Source of the DNA: a virus
Length of the DNA stretch: 25,616 nt
Virus record (IMG/VR): IMGVR_UViG_3300046011_007986
Coordinates: 1-25,616 of that record
Strand: one strand, 5' to 3'
Shown here: in pieces, positions 20,408 to 25,616 of the stretch
How the letters are laid out: every line of letters begins with the position of its first letter
How positions within the stretch are numbered: position 1 is the first letter of the stretch
Made by a program: the position numbers and the translations under genes
Notes under the pieces: generated by a model
The model's database searches: none
Told to the model about the DNA's origin: nothing
What the model saw: only the letters and a program-made list of their open reading frames with translations

Positions 20408-21163
20408 TCAAGAGGCGACCACACGGAACCCAATGCTAAAGTGGGCAATGTCGGGCAAGGCGAGGCCGCGGTAGGCCGAGCGGCAGTTCCCGGGGTCGTC
20501 GAACCAGGAGCCGCCGCGCAGCAGCCTCTGCTCCTTTTCACTGGCGCTTGGCGTCAGCCAGGCGCTGCCATCGCTGGGTGCTCCCTCGTAACTGTCGTGC
20601 CAGTGATCCAGGCACCATTCCCATACGTTGCCGTGCATATCATGCAGGCCCCAGGCGTTGGCGGGAAACATCCCAACTGGTGTGGTCTGCTCTTGATACT
20701 CCCCCCTGGGGCCATCGTCATAGGTGTAGTTGGCGTCGTAATTGGCAAGCTCGAAGGTGAGCGTGGCGCCAAACGCAAAGGGCGTGGTAGTGCCTGCCCG
20801 ACAAGCGTATTCCCACTGCGCCTCGCTGGGCAGAGTGTAATGGCGGCCCGTGCGCTGGCTCAGGCGGTGGCAGAACTCCATGGCGTCATGCCAGCTCACC
20901 TGCTCGACCGGCCGCTGGTCGCTGTCGGCCTGATCGCTGAACCAGGAAGGGTTGGGGTTGAGCTTGCGGCCCCAGCGTTCAGCCTCCTGCGGCTGCCAGC
21001 TCGCCACCTCCCGCCACTGGGCCTGGGTGATGGGTGTCTGCCCCATGAAGAAGCTTTGCAGCGTCACCTCATGCTGAGGGCCTTCATCTCCGAAACGCTT
21101 GGCTTCATTGGGGGGAGAGCCCATCAGGAAGGAGCCGGATGGAATCTCAATCAGATCAATCAT
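20408..21163 (-). CDS. FGE-sulfatase/lectin-fold protein, DGR-target-like, copy 2
   Basis: This 251-residue paralogue begins at MIDLIEIPSGSFLMG behind leader copy I. Its domain order matches copy 1. The variable segment reads SW FDD P GN C RSAYR GLAL P DIAHFSI GFRVV, and the protein ends VVAS, lacking the CLPQGGD tail. Its early C-run is six long and interrupted, unlike the eight-C runs of the other copies. Proteins of this type in DGR systems bind ligands through the variable face. The longer in-frame start at 21190 would translate the leader and is rejected. Confidence 0.87.
   Translation of the reverse strand: MIDLIEIPSGSFLMGSPPNEAKRFGDEGPQHEVTLQSFFMGQTPITQAQWREVASWQPQEAERWGRKLNPNPSWFSDQADSDQRPVEQVSWHDAMEFCHRLSQRTGRHYTLPSEAQWEYACRAGTTTPFAFGATLTFELANYDANYTYDDGPRGEYQEQTTPVGMFPANAWGLHDMHGNVWEWCLDHWHDSYEGAPSDGSAWLTPSASEKEQRLLRGGSWFDDPGNCRSAYRGLALPDIAHFSIGFRVVAS
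20417..20518 (-). repeat. Variable region of copy 2
   Basis: This 102-bp segment is aligned without gaps to the other copies. Variable codons include TTC GAC GAC, AAC, GGC CTC GCC and GAC, all ending in C, while CGCTCGGCC and GGGTTCCGTGTGGTC are constant. Confidence 0.75.
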
Positions 21164-21237
21164 GGTGATGGTGGGGGGTGGGGGGGGCACTCCGCCCCGG
21201 TGCTTTCAATTGTAACCCGTAGAGGATGGCCTGTCAA
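21164..21237 (-). promoter_or_regulatory. Promoter and hairpin leader, copy I
   Basis: TTGACA (21237-21232), 17 bases and TACAAT (21214-21209) are followed by GGGGC (21198-21194), loop GGAGT, GCCCC (21188-21184), then a C/A-rich spacer to ATG 21163. About 86 bp are identical to copy L (offset 1634). The -35 overlaps the stop of copy 3. Confidence 0.75.
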
Positions 21238-22004
21238 TCGCCGCCCTGGGGGAGGCAGACCACACGGAACCCAACGAAGTCGATGGCATCGTCGGGCCGG
21301 CCGAAGACGCGGTAAGCCGAGCGGCAGTCCTTGGGGCCGTAGAGCCAGGAGCCGCCGCGCAGCACCCTGCACCAAGCGATGGCAGAGCCTGGCCGAAGCC
21401 AGGCGCTGCCATCGCTTGGCGCTCCCTCGTAGCTGCCATGCCAGTGATCCAGGCACCATTCCCACACGTTGCCATGCATGTCATGCAACCCCCAGGCGTT
21501 GGCGGGAAACATCCCAACTGGCGTGGTCTGCTTTCGCCACTCCCCCTTGGGGCCATCGCCATAGGAGTAGGTGGCGTTGTAATTGGCCAGCTCCGATGTG
21601 AGCGTGGTACCAAAGGCGAATGGCGTGGTAGTGCCTGCCCGGCAGGCGTATTCCCACTGCGCCTCGCTGGGAAGTGTGTAGTGGCGGCCCTTGCGCTGGC
21701 TAAGGCGGTGGCAGAACTCCATCGCGTCGTGCCAGGTCACATTCTCCACCGGCCGCTGGTCGCTGTCGAGGCGACCGCCGAAGCGGCAGGGGCTGGGGTT
21801 GATCTCGCGGCCCCAGCGCTCAGCCTTTATCGGCGTCCACTCCGCCACCTTCCGCCACTGGGCCTGGGTGATGGGTGTCTGGCTGATGAAAAAGCCCTGC
21901 AGCGTCACCTTATGCTGGGGGCCTTCATCGGTTGCTCGCTTGGCTTCATTGGGGGGGGAGCCCATCAGGAAGGATCCGGATGGAATCTCAATCAGATCAA
22001 TCAT
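21234..22004 (-). CDS. FGE-sulfatase/lectin-fold protein, DGR-target-like, copy 3
   Basis: This 256-residue paralogue starts at ATG 22004 behind leader copy J. Its core is as in the other copies (YTLPSEAQWEYACRAGTTTP; GLHDMHGNVWEWCLDHWH). The variable segment is SW LYG P KD C RSAYR VFGR P DDAIDFV GFRVV, and the C-terminal tail is VCLPQGGD. Its last 30 or so bases and the downstream promoter and leader are identical to those after copy 1, pointing to recent duplication or gene conversion. Between the core and RVLRGG the sequence (LRPGSAIAWC) differs from copies 2 and 4. Confidence 0.87.
   Translation of the reverse strand: MIDLIEIPSGSFLMGSPPNEAKRATDEGPQHKVTLQGFFISQTPITQAQWRKVAEWTPIKAERWGREINPSPCRFGGRLDSDQRPVENVTWHDAMEFCHRLSQRKGRHYTLPSEAQWEYACRAGTTTPFAFGTTLTSELANYNATYSYGDGPKGEWRKQTTPVGMFPANAWGLHDMHGNVWEWCLDHWHGSYEGAPSDGSAWLRPGSAIAWCRVLRGGSWLYGPKDCRSAYRVFGRPDDAIDFVGFRVVCLPQGGD
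21258..21359 (-). repeat. Variable region of copy 3
   Basis: This 102-bp segment has variable codons CTC TAC GGC, GAC, GTC TTC GGC and GAC at the same sites as in the other copies. Confidence 0.75.
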
Positions 22005-22070
22005 GGTGAATGGTGGGGGGTGGGGGGCTCTCCGCCCCGGTGATTTCAATTCAGATGCAACCCTTAGAGG
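22005..22070 (-). promoter_or_regulatory. Hairpin leader, copy J (promoter disrupted)
   Basis: GGGGC (22038-22034), loop GGAGA, GCCCC (22028-22024), and a CACC spacer to ATG 22004. The GGGTTACAATTG element is split by about eight extra bases (GGGTT-GCATCTGA-ATTG), so the -10 is lost or shifted. Confidence 0.6.
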
Positions 22071-22071
22071 A

Positions 22072-22830
22072 TCAGGGAGTCAAGACCACACGGAACCCAA
22101 CGTTGACAGAGGCGTAGCCGGGCCGGCCGAGGAAGCGGTAAGCCGAGCGGCAGATCCCGGGGTCGAGGCTCCAAGAGCCGCCGCGCAGCAGCCTCATCTC
22201 CTCTTCACTGGCGCTTGGCGTCAGCCAGGCGCTGCCATCGCTGGGCGCTCCCGCGTAGCTGTTGTGCCAGTAATCCAGGCACCATTCCCACACATTGCCG
22301 TGCATGTCATGCAACCCCCAGGCGTTGGCGGGAAACATCCCAACTGGCGTGGTCTGCTTTCGCCACTTTCCCTTAGGGCCATCGCCATAGGAGTAGGTGG
22401 CGTCGTAATTGGCCAGATCGGAGGTGAGCGTGTCGCCAAACGCGAATGGCGTGGTGGTGCCTGCCCGGCAGGCGTATTCCCACTGCGCCTCGCTGGGAAG
22501 TGTGTAGTGGCGGCCTGTGCGTTGGCTCAGGCGGTGGCAGAACTCCATCGCGTCGTGCCAGGTCACTTGCGCCACCGGCCGCTGGTCGCTGTCGAGGCGA
22601 CCGCCGAAGCGGGAGGGGTTGAGGTGGAGCCTGCGGCCCCAGCGCTCAGCCTTTATCGGCGTCCACTCCGCCACCTTCCGCCACTGGGCCTGGGTGATGG
22701 GTGTCTGGCTCATGAAGAAGCCCTGCAGCGTCACCTCATGCTGGGGGCCTTCATCGTTTGCTCGCTTGGCTTCATTGGGGGGGGAGCCCATCAGGAAGGA
22801 GCCGGATGGAATCTCAATCAGGGGAATCAT
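22072..22830 (-). CDS. FGE-sulfatase/lectin-fold protein, DGR-target-like, copy 4
   Basis: This 252-residue paralogue is the most upstream of the four, starting at ATG 22830 behind leader copy K. The variable segment is SW SLD P GI C RSAYR FLGR P GYASVNV GFRVV, ending VLTP. Large stretches before the variable part are close to copy 3 at DNA level, with scattered silent changes, whereas the variable part is mostly replaced. The long in-frame extension upstream to 23067 overlaps the zinc-ribbon gene and is a shadow. Confidence 0.87.
   Translation of the reverse strand: MIPLIEIPSGSFLMGSPPNEAKRANDEGPQHEVTLQGFFMSQTPITQAQWRKVAEWTPIKAERWGRRLHLNPSRFGGRLDSDQRPVAQVTWHDAMEFCHRLSQRTGRHYTLPSEAQWEYACRAGTTTPFAFGDTLTSDLANYDATYSYGDGPKGKWRKQTTPVGMFPANAWGLHDMHGNVWEWCLDYWHNSYAGAPSDGSAWLTPSASEEEMRLLRGGSWSLDPGICRSAYRFLGRPGYASVNVGFRVVLTP
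22084..22185 (-). repeat. Variable region of copy 4
   Basis: This 102-bp segment has variable codons AGC CTC GAC, ATC, TTC CTC GGC and GGC at the same sites as in the other copies. Confidence 0.75.
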
Positions 22831-22890
22831 GGTGATGGTGAATGGTGGGGGGCTCTCCGCCCTGGTGCTCAATTGTAACTCGTAGGGGAT
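22831..22890 (-). promoter_or_regulatory. Promoter and hairpin leader, copy K
   Basis: AGTTACAATTG is followed by GGGC (22862-22859), loop GGAGA, GCCC (22853-22850), then CACC and ATG 22830. The -35 is poor. Compared with copy J, the loop is the same but the stem is one pair shorter. Confidence 0.65.
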
Positions 22891-23408
22891 CAGGGTGGGG
22901 TATCCGGTTGGATGCCCTCCACCCTCTGGTACGCCGAGCACACCTGCGCCGCCCGCACCGGTCCCTCGGTCGCCAGCTCGGGAAAGTCCATCGTGCAGCG
23001 ACGCTGCACACAATGAAAATGAATGCAATGGAAGCAATTTCGGCCAGTCGCCAGCGACGGATCCCACAGGTCTCGATATACTTCGCCATTCTGTATTTGG
23101 CCGATCAGCGTGGCACTACAGCCAAACTCCTGCGCCAGCTGACGCCGCGGGCCAGTCGCGTTCTTGATCGCCCAGATCGCATCAGCATCAAAGCGGCGGG
23201 TGCGTGGTGCTTCGCGGTTTTTGCGTTTGCGGCGGGCACCATCAGCCCGCCCATCTGGAGTCTTTTTCCAGCACACAGAACACAACGGCGCCGTCTTGGT
23301 GCTGAGCACACGCCTCCCGCACCTCGGGCACCGCGGCAGCGGGGCGATCTCACCAGCTTGGCGTTTCCGGTGCCGCTGCACCTTCTCGCGTGATGTCTGA
23401 CGGGTCAT
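22890..23408 (-). CDS. Zinc-ribbon plus helix-turn-helix regulator-like protein
   Basis: This 172-residue basic protein has an N-terminal Cys ribbon (RCPRCGRRVLS and LCSVCWKK, about residues 26-48), then an Arg/Lys-rich linker, a helix-turn-helix (FDADAIWAIKNATG, RRQLAQEFGCSATLIGQIQN, about residues 73-107) and a C-terminal Cys cluster (CFHCIHFHCVQRRC, then CSAYQR) that could bind a second metal. A DNA-binding regulator is likely. Its start overlaps the stop of a 23-residue ORF (TATGA). It sits just upstream of the FGE-fold array, so it might control it (inference). Confidence 0.6.
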   Translation of the reverse strand: MTRQTSREKVQRHRKRQAGEIAPLPRCPRCGRRVLSTKTAPLCSVCWKKTPDGRADGARRKRKNREAPRTRRFDADAIWAIKNATGPRRQLAQEFGCSATLIGQIQNGEVYRDLWDPSLATGRNCFHCIHFHCVQRRCTMDFPELATEGPVRAAQVCSAYQRVEGIQPDTPP

Positions 23409-23476
23409 ACTGGGCGCTCTGGTACTTCCGGCAAGGGCAGATAGAAGCTCTCGCCGTTGATCATTGGATTAGGCAT
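23405..23476 (-). CDS. Tiny 23-residue linker gene
   Basis: ATG 23476 lies inside the end of the upstream gene (ATGCCTAA) and the TGA at 23407-23405 overlaps the ATG of the regulator. The peptide is MPNPMINGESFYLPLPEVPE plus RPV. Overlap at both ends suggests a translated coupling ORF, though it could be a leader peptide without its own role. Confidence 0.4.
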   Translation of the reverse strand: MPNPMINGESFYLPLPEVPERPV

Positions 23477-23732
23477 CAGAATCAGCTGAAAACACGCATT
23501 TAAATTTGTACACATCGTTATCATTCCACCACGCCTCTCCATACTTATTGTGATGATCCGGCAACTTGTAGGGGCGGTCTGCGTCGAACTGATAAATCAC
23601 AGTTCGACGAACCTTTAGTGCCCAGGCCATGGCAGCTTGAAGAGTGGTAAAGCCACGAACCGGGGCGATGATATGCCCCGTTTGTCGATAAAGCCTTGCT
23701 TTTTTCGGCGTGGTTACGTGATACAGAATCAT
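23469..23732 (-). CDS. Conserved phage hypothetical protein (87 residues)
   Basis: The chosen start MILYHVTTPKKARLYRQTGH at ATG 23732 matches a small family I know from many phages (LYHVTTPKKA..YR.TG.I..PVRGFTT..AAMAWALK.GR, KLPDHHN..GEAWW). It may be a compact ADP-ribosyltransferase-like or ligand-binding fold, but this is not established. A longer frame to 23855 would add a His-rich stretch encoded by CACCACCACC leader sequence, so the shorter start is better. The leader contains GGTTACCATG and a CACC run, loosely like the other leaders. Confidence 0.65.
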   Translation of the reverse strand: MILYHVTTPKKARLYRQTGHIIAPVRGFTTLQAAMAWALKVRRTVIYQFDADRPYKLPDHHNKYGEAWWNDNDVYKFKCVFSADSDA

Positions 23733-23788
23733 CGCGCCTAGGGAGGGTGAATGGTGGTGGTGAGCATGCCCATGGTAACCCATGAAGC

Positions 23789-24475
23789 CTACCCCTGTTC
23801 TAGCCTGTTTTTCAGTTCGTCCGCAATGCCGTTCGCGCCCTGCCGCTGTCCCCACCGAGCGGCATCGGTGATCACCATCTCCCAGTCGGTGCTGTAACGC
23901 TCGTTGCGTTCATTCATTTTTCCGTTGTGGTTGATCCACTTACGGATAAGCTCCTTAGGAACCTCCAAAGGAGCCGGTGCAGTGGGCGACTTGGCGCCCT
24001 GTTCTGCCAGCTGGCAGTAGTTGGTGCCCTCGTCGGTGCTTCGGTTGGCCTCCTGTTCCAGCAGGTTGGCCCAAGCCGTGCCGTACCCTTCGCGTCCGGG
24101 GTATTCCGAACGCAGCCAAGCCGCCACCTCGCGGATCATGGCCTCATAGAACTCGGCCTGCTCAGCCATCGGGTTGTCAGCCAACTCGCGGCGCCCCGCA
24201 TCTTCCATGCGTTCCCACAGTCGCCCACCAAGCCGAGCCTCGGCGCTGGCGGTGCGCAGCTCGTCCATGGGGGTGGATGTATTTACCAGTGTGTGCCCCT
24301 GGCCCCACGATTGGATGGGCTTAGCCTTGCCCACCGTGTAGCTGTTCAGGTTGACGCCGGAAACCTCAATCCGTTGGCCGTTTTTATCGCGCAACCCAAA
24401 GGCGCCCTGCTCAGCCAAGCGGCAGTAGTTGGTGCCATCGTCGGTGCTGACGATGTAGGGGCAGGAGTTGGTCAT
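23789..24475 (-). CDS. Hypothetical protein with an internally duplicated 16-residue motif
   Basis: ATG 24475 overlaps the upstream stop (ATGA) and gives 228 residues. STDDGTNYCRLAEQGA (residues 10-25) recurs as STDEGTNYCQLAEQGA (146-161). The segment between includes ELADNPMAEQAEFYEAMIRE and a tryptophan-containing helix; the C-terminus is a helical phage-like segment (WINHNGKMNERN... RLEQG). I do not recognise the family. A CCCGGA-AAA-TCCGGG hairpin sits just before the start. Confidence 0.55.
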   Translation of the reverse strand: MTNSCPYIVSTDDGTNYCRLAEQGAFGLRDKNGQRIEVSGVNLNSYTVGKAKPIQSWGQGHTLVNTSTPMDELRTASAEARLGGRLWERMEDAGRRELADNPMAEQAEFYEAMIREVAAWLRSEYPGREGYGTAWANLLEQEANRSTDEGTNYCQLAEQGAKSPTAPAPLEVPKELIRKWINHNGKMNERNERYSTDWEMVITDAARWGQRQGANGIADELKNRLEQG

Positions 24476-24822
24476 GGTAGAAAATCTTCCCGGATTTTCC
24501 GGGGCGGTGGGAATTGAGGCTTGGGAATGCTGCGGGGTTTTGGCGTAGTTGGCCCGCCGCTGCCGTTGCCGCATCCCACCACCTCCGGCCAGTAGTGCCG
24601 TAGCTCGCGGCTGATCACCGCTTTTGCCTGTTCAAGGCTGGGGCAATGGTCGATGTGCAGCCCTTCATGCACTCCCGATCGTGCGTTAATTGCCCCCCGC
24701 CAGAATCCATCTGCATCCGCATCGGACTGGGGCTGAACAACAGCAACGCATTTGCCCCACCGATCAAACACGCACCACACATCTGGATAATAAGAGTGCT
24801 GCTCCCAATTAATAGCGCTCAT
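24472..24822 (-). CDS. Hypothetical phage protein (116 residues)
   Basis: MSAINWEQHSYYPDVWCVFD... has a beta-rich N-terminal domain (DRWGKCVAVVQPQSDADADG, GLHIDHCPSLEQAKAVIS) and a Pro/Lys/Arg-rich unstructured C-terminus (residues 93-116). Both ends overlap neighbours by four bases, so it is part of a tightly coupled operon downstream of the pentapeptide-repeat gene. No family is recognised. Confidence 0.55.
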   Translation of the reverse strand: MSAINWEQHSYYPDVWCVFDRWGKCVAVVQPQSDADADGFWRGAINARSGVHEGLHIDHCPSLEQAKAVISRELRHYWPEVVGCGNGSGGPTTPKPRSIPKPQFPPPRKIREDFLP

Positions 24823-25409
24823 GACTTCTCCAGCACCATGCCTGTAGCAGGCGATAAGTCAATCAATTGCATCACCAGATTTCCATAACGTGCCCACCAA
24901 TTTGTTGCGCTATCATCCATTGCAGCAATCCATCTAGGATCTGCATTGCGCCACATCTTAATGGGGTGTTGTTGGCAGCCGATCGCTAAAATATCGGCAG
25001 ACCATACAATTTGCCACCGATCAAACTGCGCAGATTTAATCTCCTTCATGTTGCCCATGGCGCCGCTCAGGTTGGTGCCGCGAAGGTCGGTGCCGCTCAG
25101 GTTAGCCTCGCTCAGGTCGGCGTCGCTCAGGTCGACGTCGCGAAGGTCGGCGTCGCGAAGGTCGGCGCGGCTAAGGTCTGCGCAGCTAAAATCTGCGTAG
25201 CGAAGGTGTGCGGAGCGAAGGTGTGCGTAGCGAAGGCAGGCAGCCCGGAAGTTAGCGTCGCGAAGGTTGGCGCCTTCGAAACAGGCGTCGCGGAGGTTGG
25301 CGCCTAAGAAACAGGCGCCGTGGAGGTCGGCGCCGATCGCCTCGAACCGTTGGCCGCTTCCATCGCGCAACCAATCGGCATGATGCTGTAGCTGGAGCGG
25401 CGTGATCAT
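24819..25409 (-). CDS. Pentapeptide-repeat protein with phage-type C-terminal domain
   Basis: This 196-residue protein has a short helical N-terminus (ITPLQLQHHADWLRDGSGQR), about 18 pentapeptide repeats of the A(D/N)LxX type at about residues 26-118 (GADLHGACFLGANLRDACFE and so on), forming a right-handed quadrilateral beta helix, and a C-terminal domain (about 125-196) with WQIVWSADILAIGCQQH, MWRNADPRWIAAMD and NWWARYG. This tail domain is common in phage pentapeptide proteins. Some pentapeptide proteins mimic DNA and act on gyrase; the role here is unknown. The repeat DNA shows 15-base periodicity. The start overlaps the stop of a partial second copy. Confidence 0.85.
   Translation of the reverse strand: MITPLQLQHHADWLRDGSGQRFEAIGADLHGACFLGANLRDACFEGANLRDANFRAACLRYAHLRSAHLRYADFSCADLSRADLRDADLRDVDLSDADLSEANLSGTDLRGTNLSGAMGNMKEIKSAQFDRWQIVWSADILAIGCQQHPIKMWRNADPRWIAAMDDSATNWWARYGNLVMQLIDLSPATGMVLEKS
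24907..25026. repeat. 120-bp perfect direct repeat, unit 1
   Basis: Identical to 25497-25616 (offset 590). It covers the C-terminal domain of the pentapeptide-repeat protein. The match reaches the right edge and may continue. Confidence 0.9.
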
Positions 25410-25616
25410 GGCTTTACCTCCAGCACCATGCCTGTAGCTGGCGATGAGTCAATTATCCGCAACACCAACTCTGCATAACATGACCACCAATCTGTGGCGC
25501 TATCATCCATTGCAGCAATCCATCTAGGATCTGCATTGCGCCACATCTTAATGGGGTGTTGTTGGCAGCCGATCGCTAAAATATCGGCAGACCATACAAT
25601 TTGCCACCGATCAAAC
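25406..25616 (-). CDS. Second pentapeptide-type protein, C-terminal part (runs off the edge)
   Basis: The visible 69 codons encode the same C-terminal domain as the gene at 24819 (FDRWQIVWSADILAIG... WWSCYAELVLRIIDSS... MVLEVKP), with TGA at 25408-25406 overlapping the next ATG. The first 120 bases from the edge are identical to the other copy and then the copies diverge. Its repeat region, if present, is outside the window. Confidence 0.75.
   Translation of the reverse strand, partial: FDRWQIVWSADILAIGCQQHPIKMWRNADPRWIAAMDDSATDWWSCYAELVLRIIDSSPATGMVLEVKP
25497..25616. repeat. 120-bp perfect direct repeat, unit 2
   Basis: Second unit of the repeat at 24907-25026, cut by the window edge. Confidence 0.9.

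Noticed and set aside
20159-21601. Long + strand frame (480 codons) across the FGE-fold genes, with a similar one at 21691-22878
   Set aside because: They are antisense to four well-supported paralogues, share the repeats of those genes, and show no domain of their own. High GC and few A/T-rich stops explain the open frames.
19600-22830. Annotation of the FGE-fold genes as formylglycine-generating (sulfatase-activating) enzymes
   Set aside because: Only one Cys remains in the region where the enzyme needs its active-site pair, and that stretch is the most variable part, which suits binding proteins rather than enzymes.
25060-25330. Regular 15-base periodicity resembling a repeat array or CRISPR
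   Set aside because: Units are contiguous without spacers and encode pentapeptide repeats in one frame.
1-25616. tRNA genes, integrase, attachment sites and insertion sequences
   Set aside because: None could be supported by eye: no cloverleaf with a conserved T-loop, no tyrosine or serine recombinase motifs, and no transposase with terminal repeats.

Overview
The window reads as part of a tailed temperate phage or prophage of a cyanobacterium, most likely a freshwater Synechococcus/Cyanobium-type host. The phage assignment rests on a complete siphovirus-style tail module with a tape measure protein and a lambda-like frameshifted tail chaperone, followed by lysis genes. The cyanobacterial assignment rests on a sigma-70 factor with cyanobacterial group-2-like regions 1.2 to 4, a small ORF with an NblA-like helical pattern, and a cluster of FGE/lectin-fold proteins of a type common in cyanobacterial diversity-generating retroelement (DGR) cassettes. 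Host assignment is inference; no rRNA or tRNA gene was seen.

Layout. Positions 1-10080 (+ strand) carry, in order: tail completion protein (cut by the edge), a doubtful small ORF, tail tube, tail chaperone G with its -1 frameshift product GT, tape measure, distal tail protein, large tail hub/tip protein, a receptor-binding-type protein with a discoidin (F5/8 C) domain, and two small tail-tip proteins. Positions 10111-12016 (+) carry lysis genes: three small membrane proteins and a two-domain endolysin (GH24 muramidase plus C39-like peptidase). Positions 12017-14506 (+) hold small accessory ORFs, most preceded by a recurring leader hairpin, and end in a Cys-rich gene broken by an in-frame TGA. 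The zone 14507-14727 is where + and - gene blocks converge; it contains a leader copy, a 13-bp inverted repeat and a possible decayed gene.

From 14728 to the right edge almost everything is on the - strand: an excisionase-like HTH gene, an unknown gene, a 330-base intergenic region, a short ORF head-to-head with the NblA-like + strand ORF, the sigma factor, a tightly overlapped set that may be a recombination module (SSB-like, small RHH-like, ERF-like), a membrane protein, four tandem FGE/lectin-fold genes, a zinc-ribbon/HTH regulator, several small phage genes, and a pentapeptide-repeat protein followed by the end of a second near-identical one.

Two things stand out. First, the four tandem FGE-fold genes differ most in a 102-bp segment at their 3' ends, where codon positions 1 and 2 vary while position 3 stays C. 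This is the footprint left when adenine-directed DGR mutagenesis acts on AAC codons. No reverse transcriptase or template repeat is in the window, so the machinery must lie elsewhere. Second, accessory genes on both strands share an unusual expression cassette. It combines a TTGxCA-17-TACART promoter, a hairpin that always contains CGGAG near the predicted 5' end, a CACC-rich spacer of about 17-32 nt with no Shine-Dalgarno at normal distance, and then ATG. Stem sequences differ between copies but stay paired. A candidate small RNA (18958-19024) shows the same AGTGGTG in both of its hairpin loops, complementary to CACCACT in these leaders. The phage sigma factor could be what reads the shared promoter.
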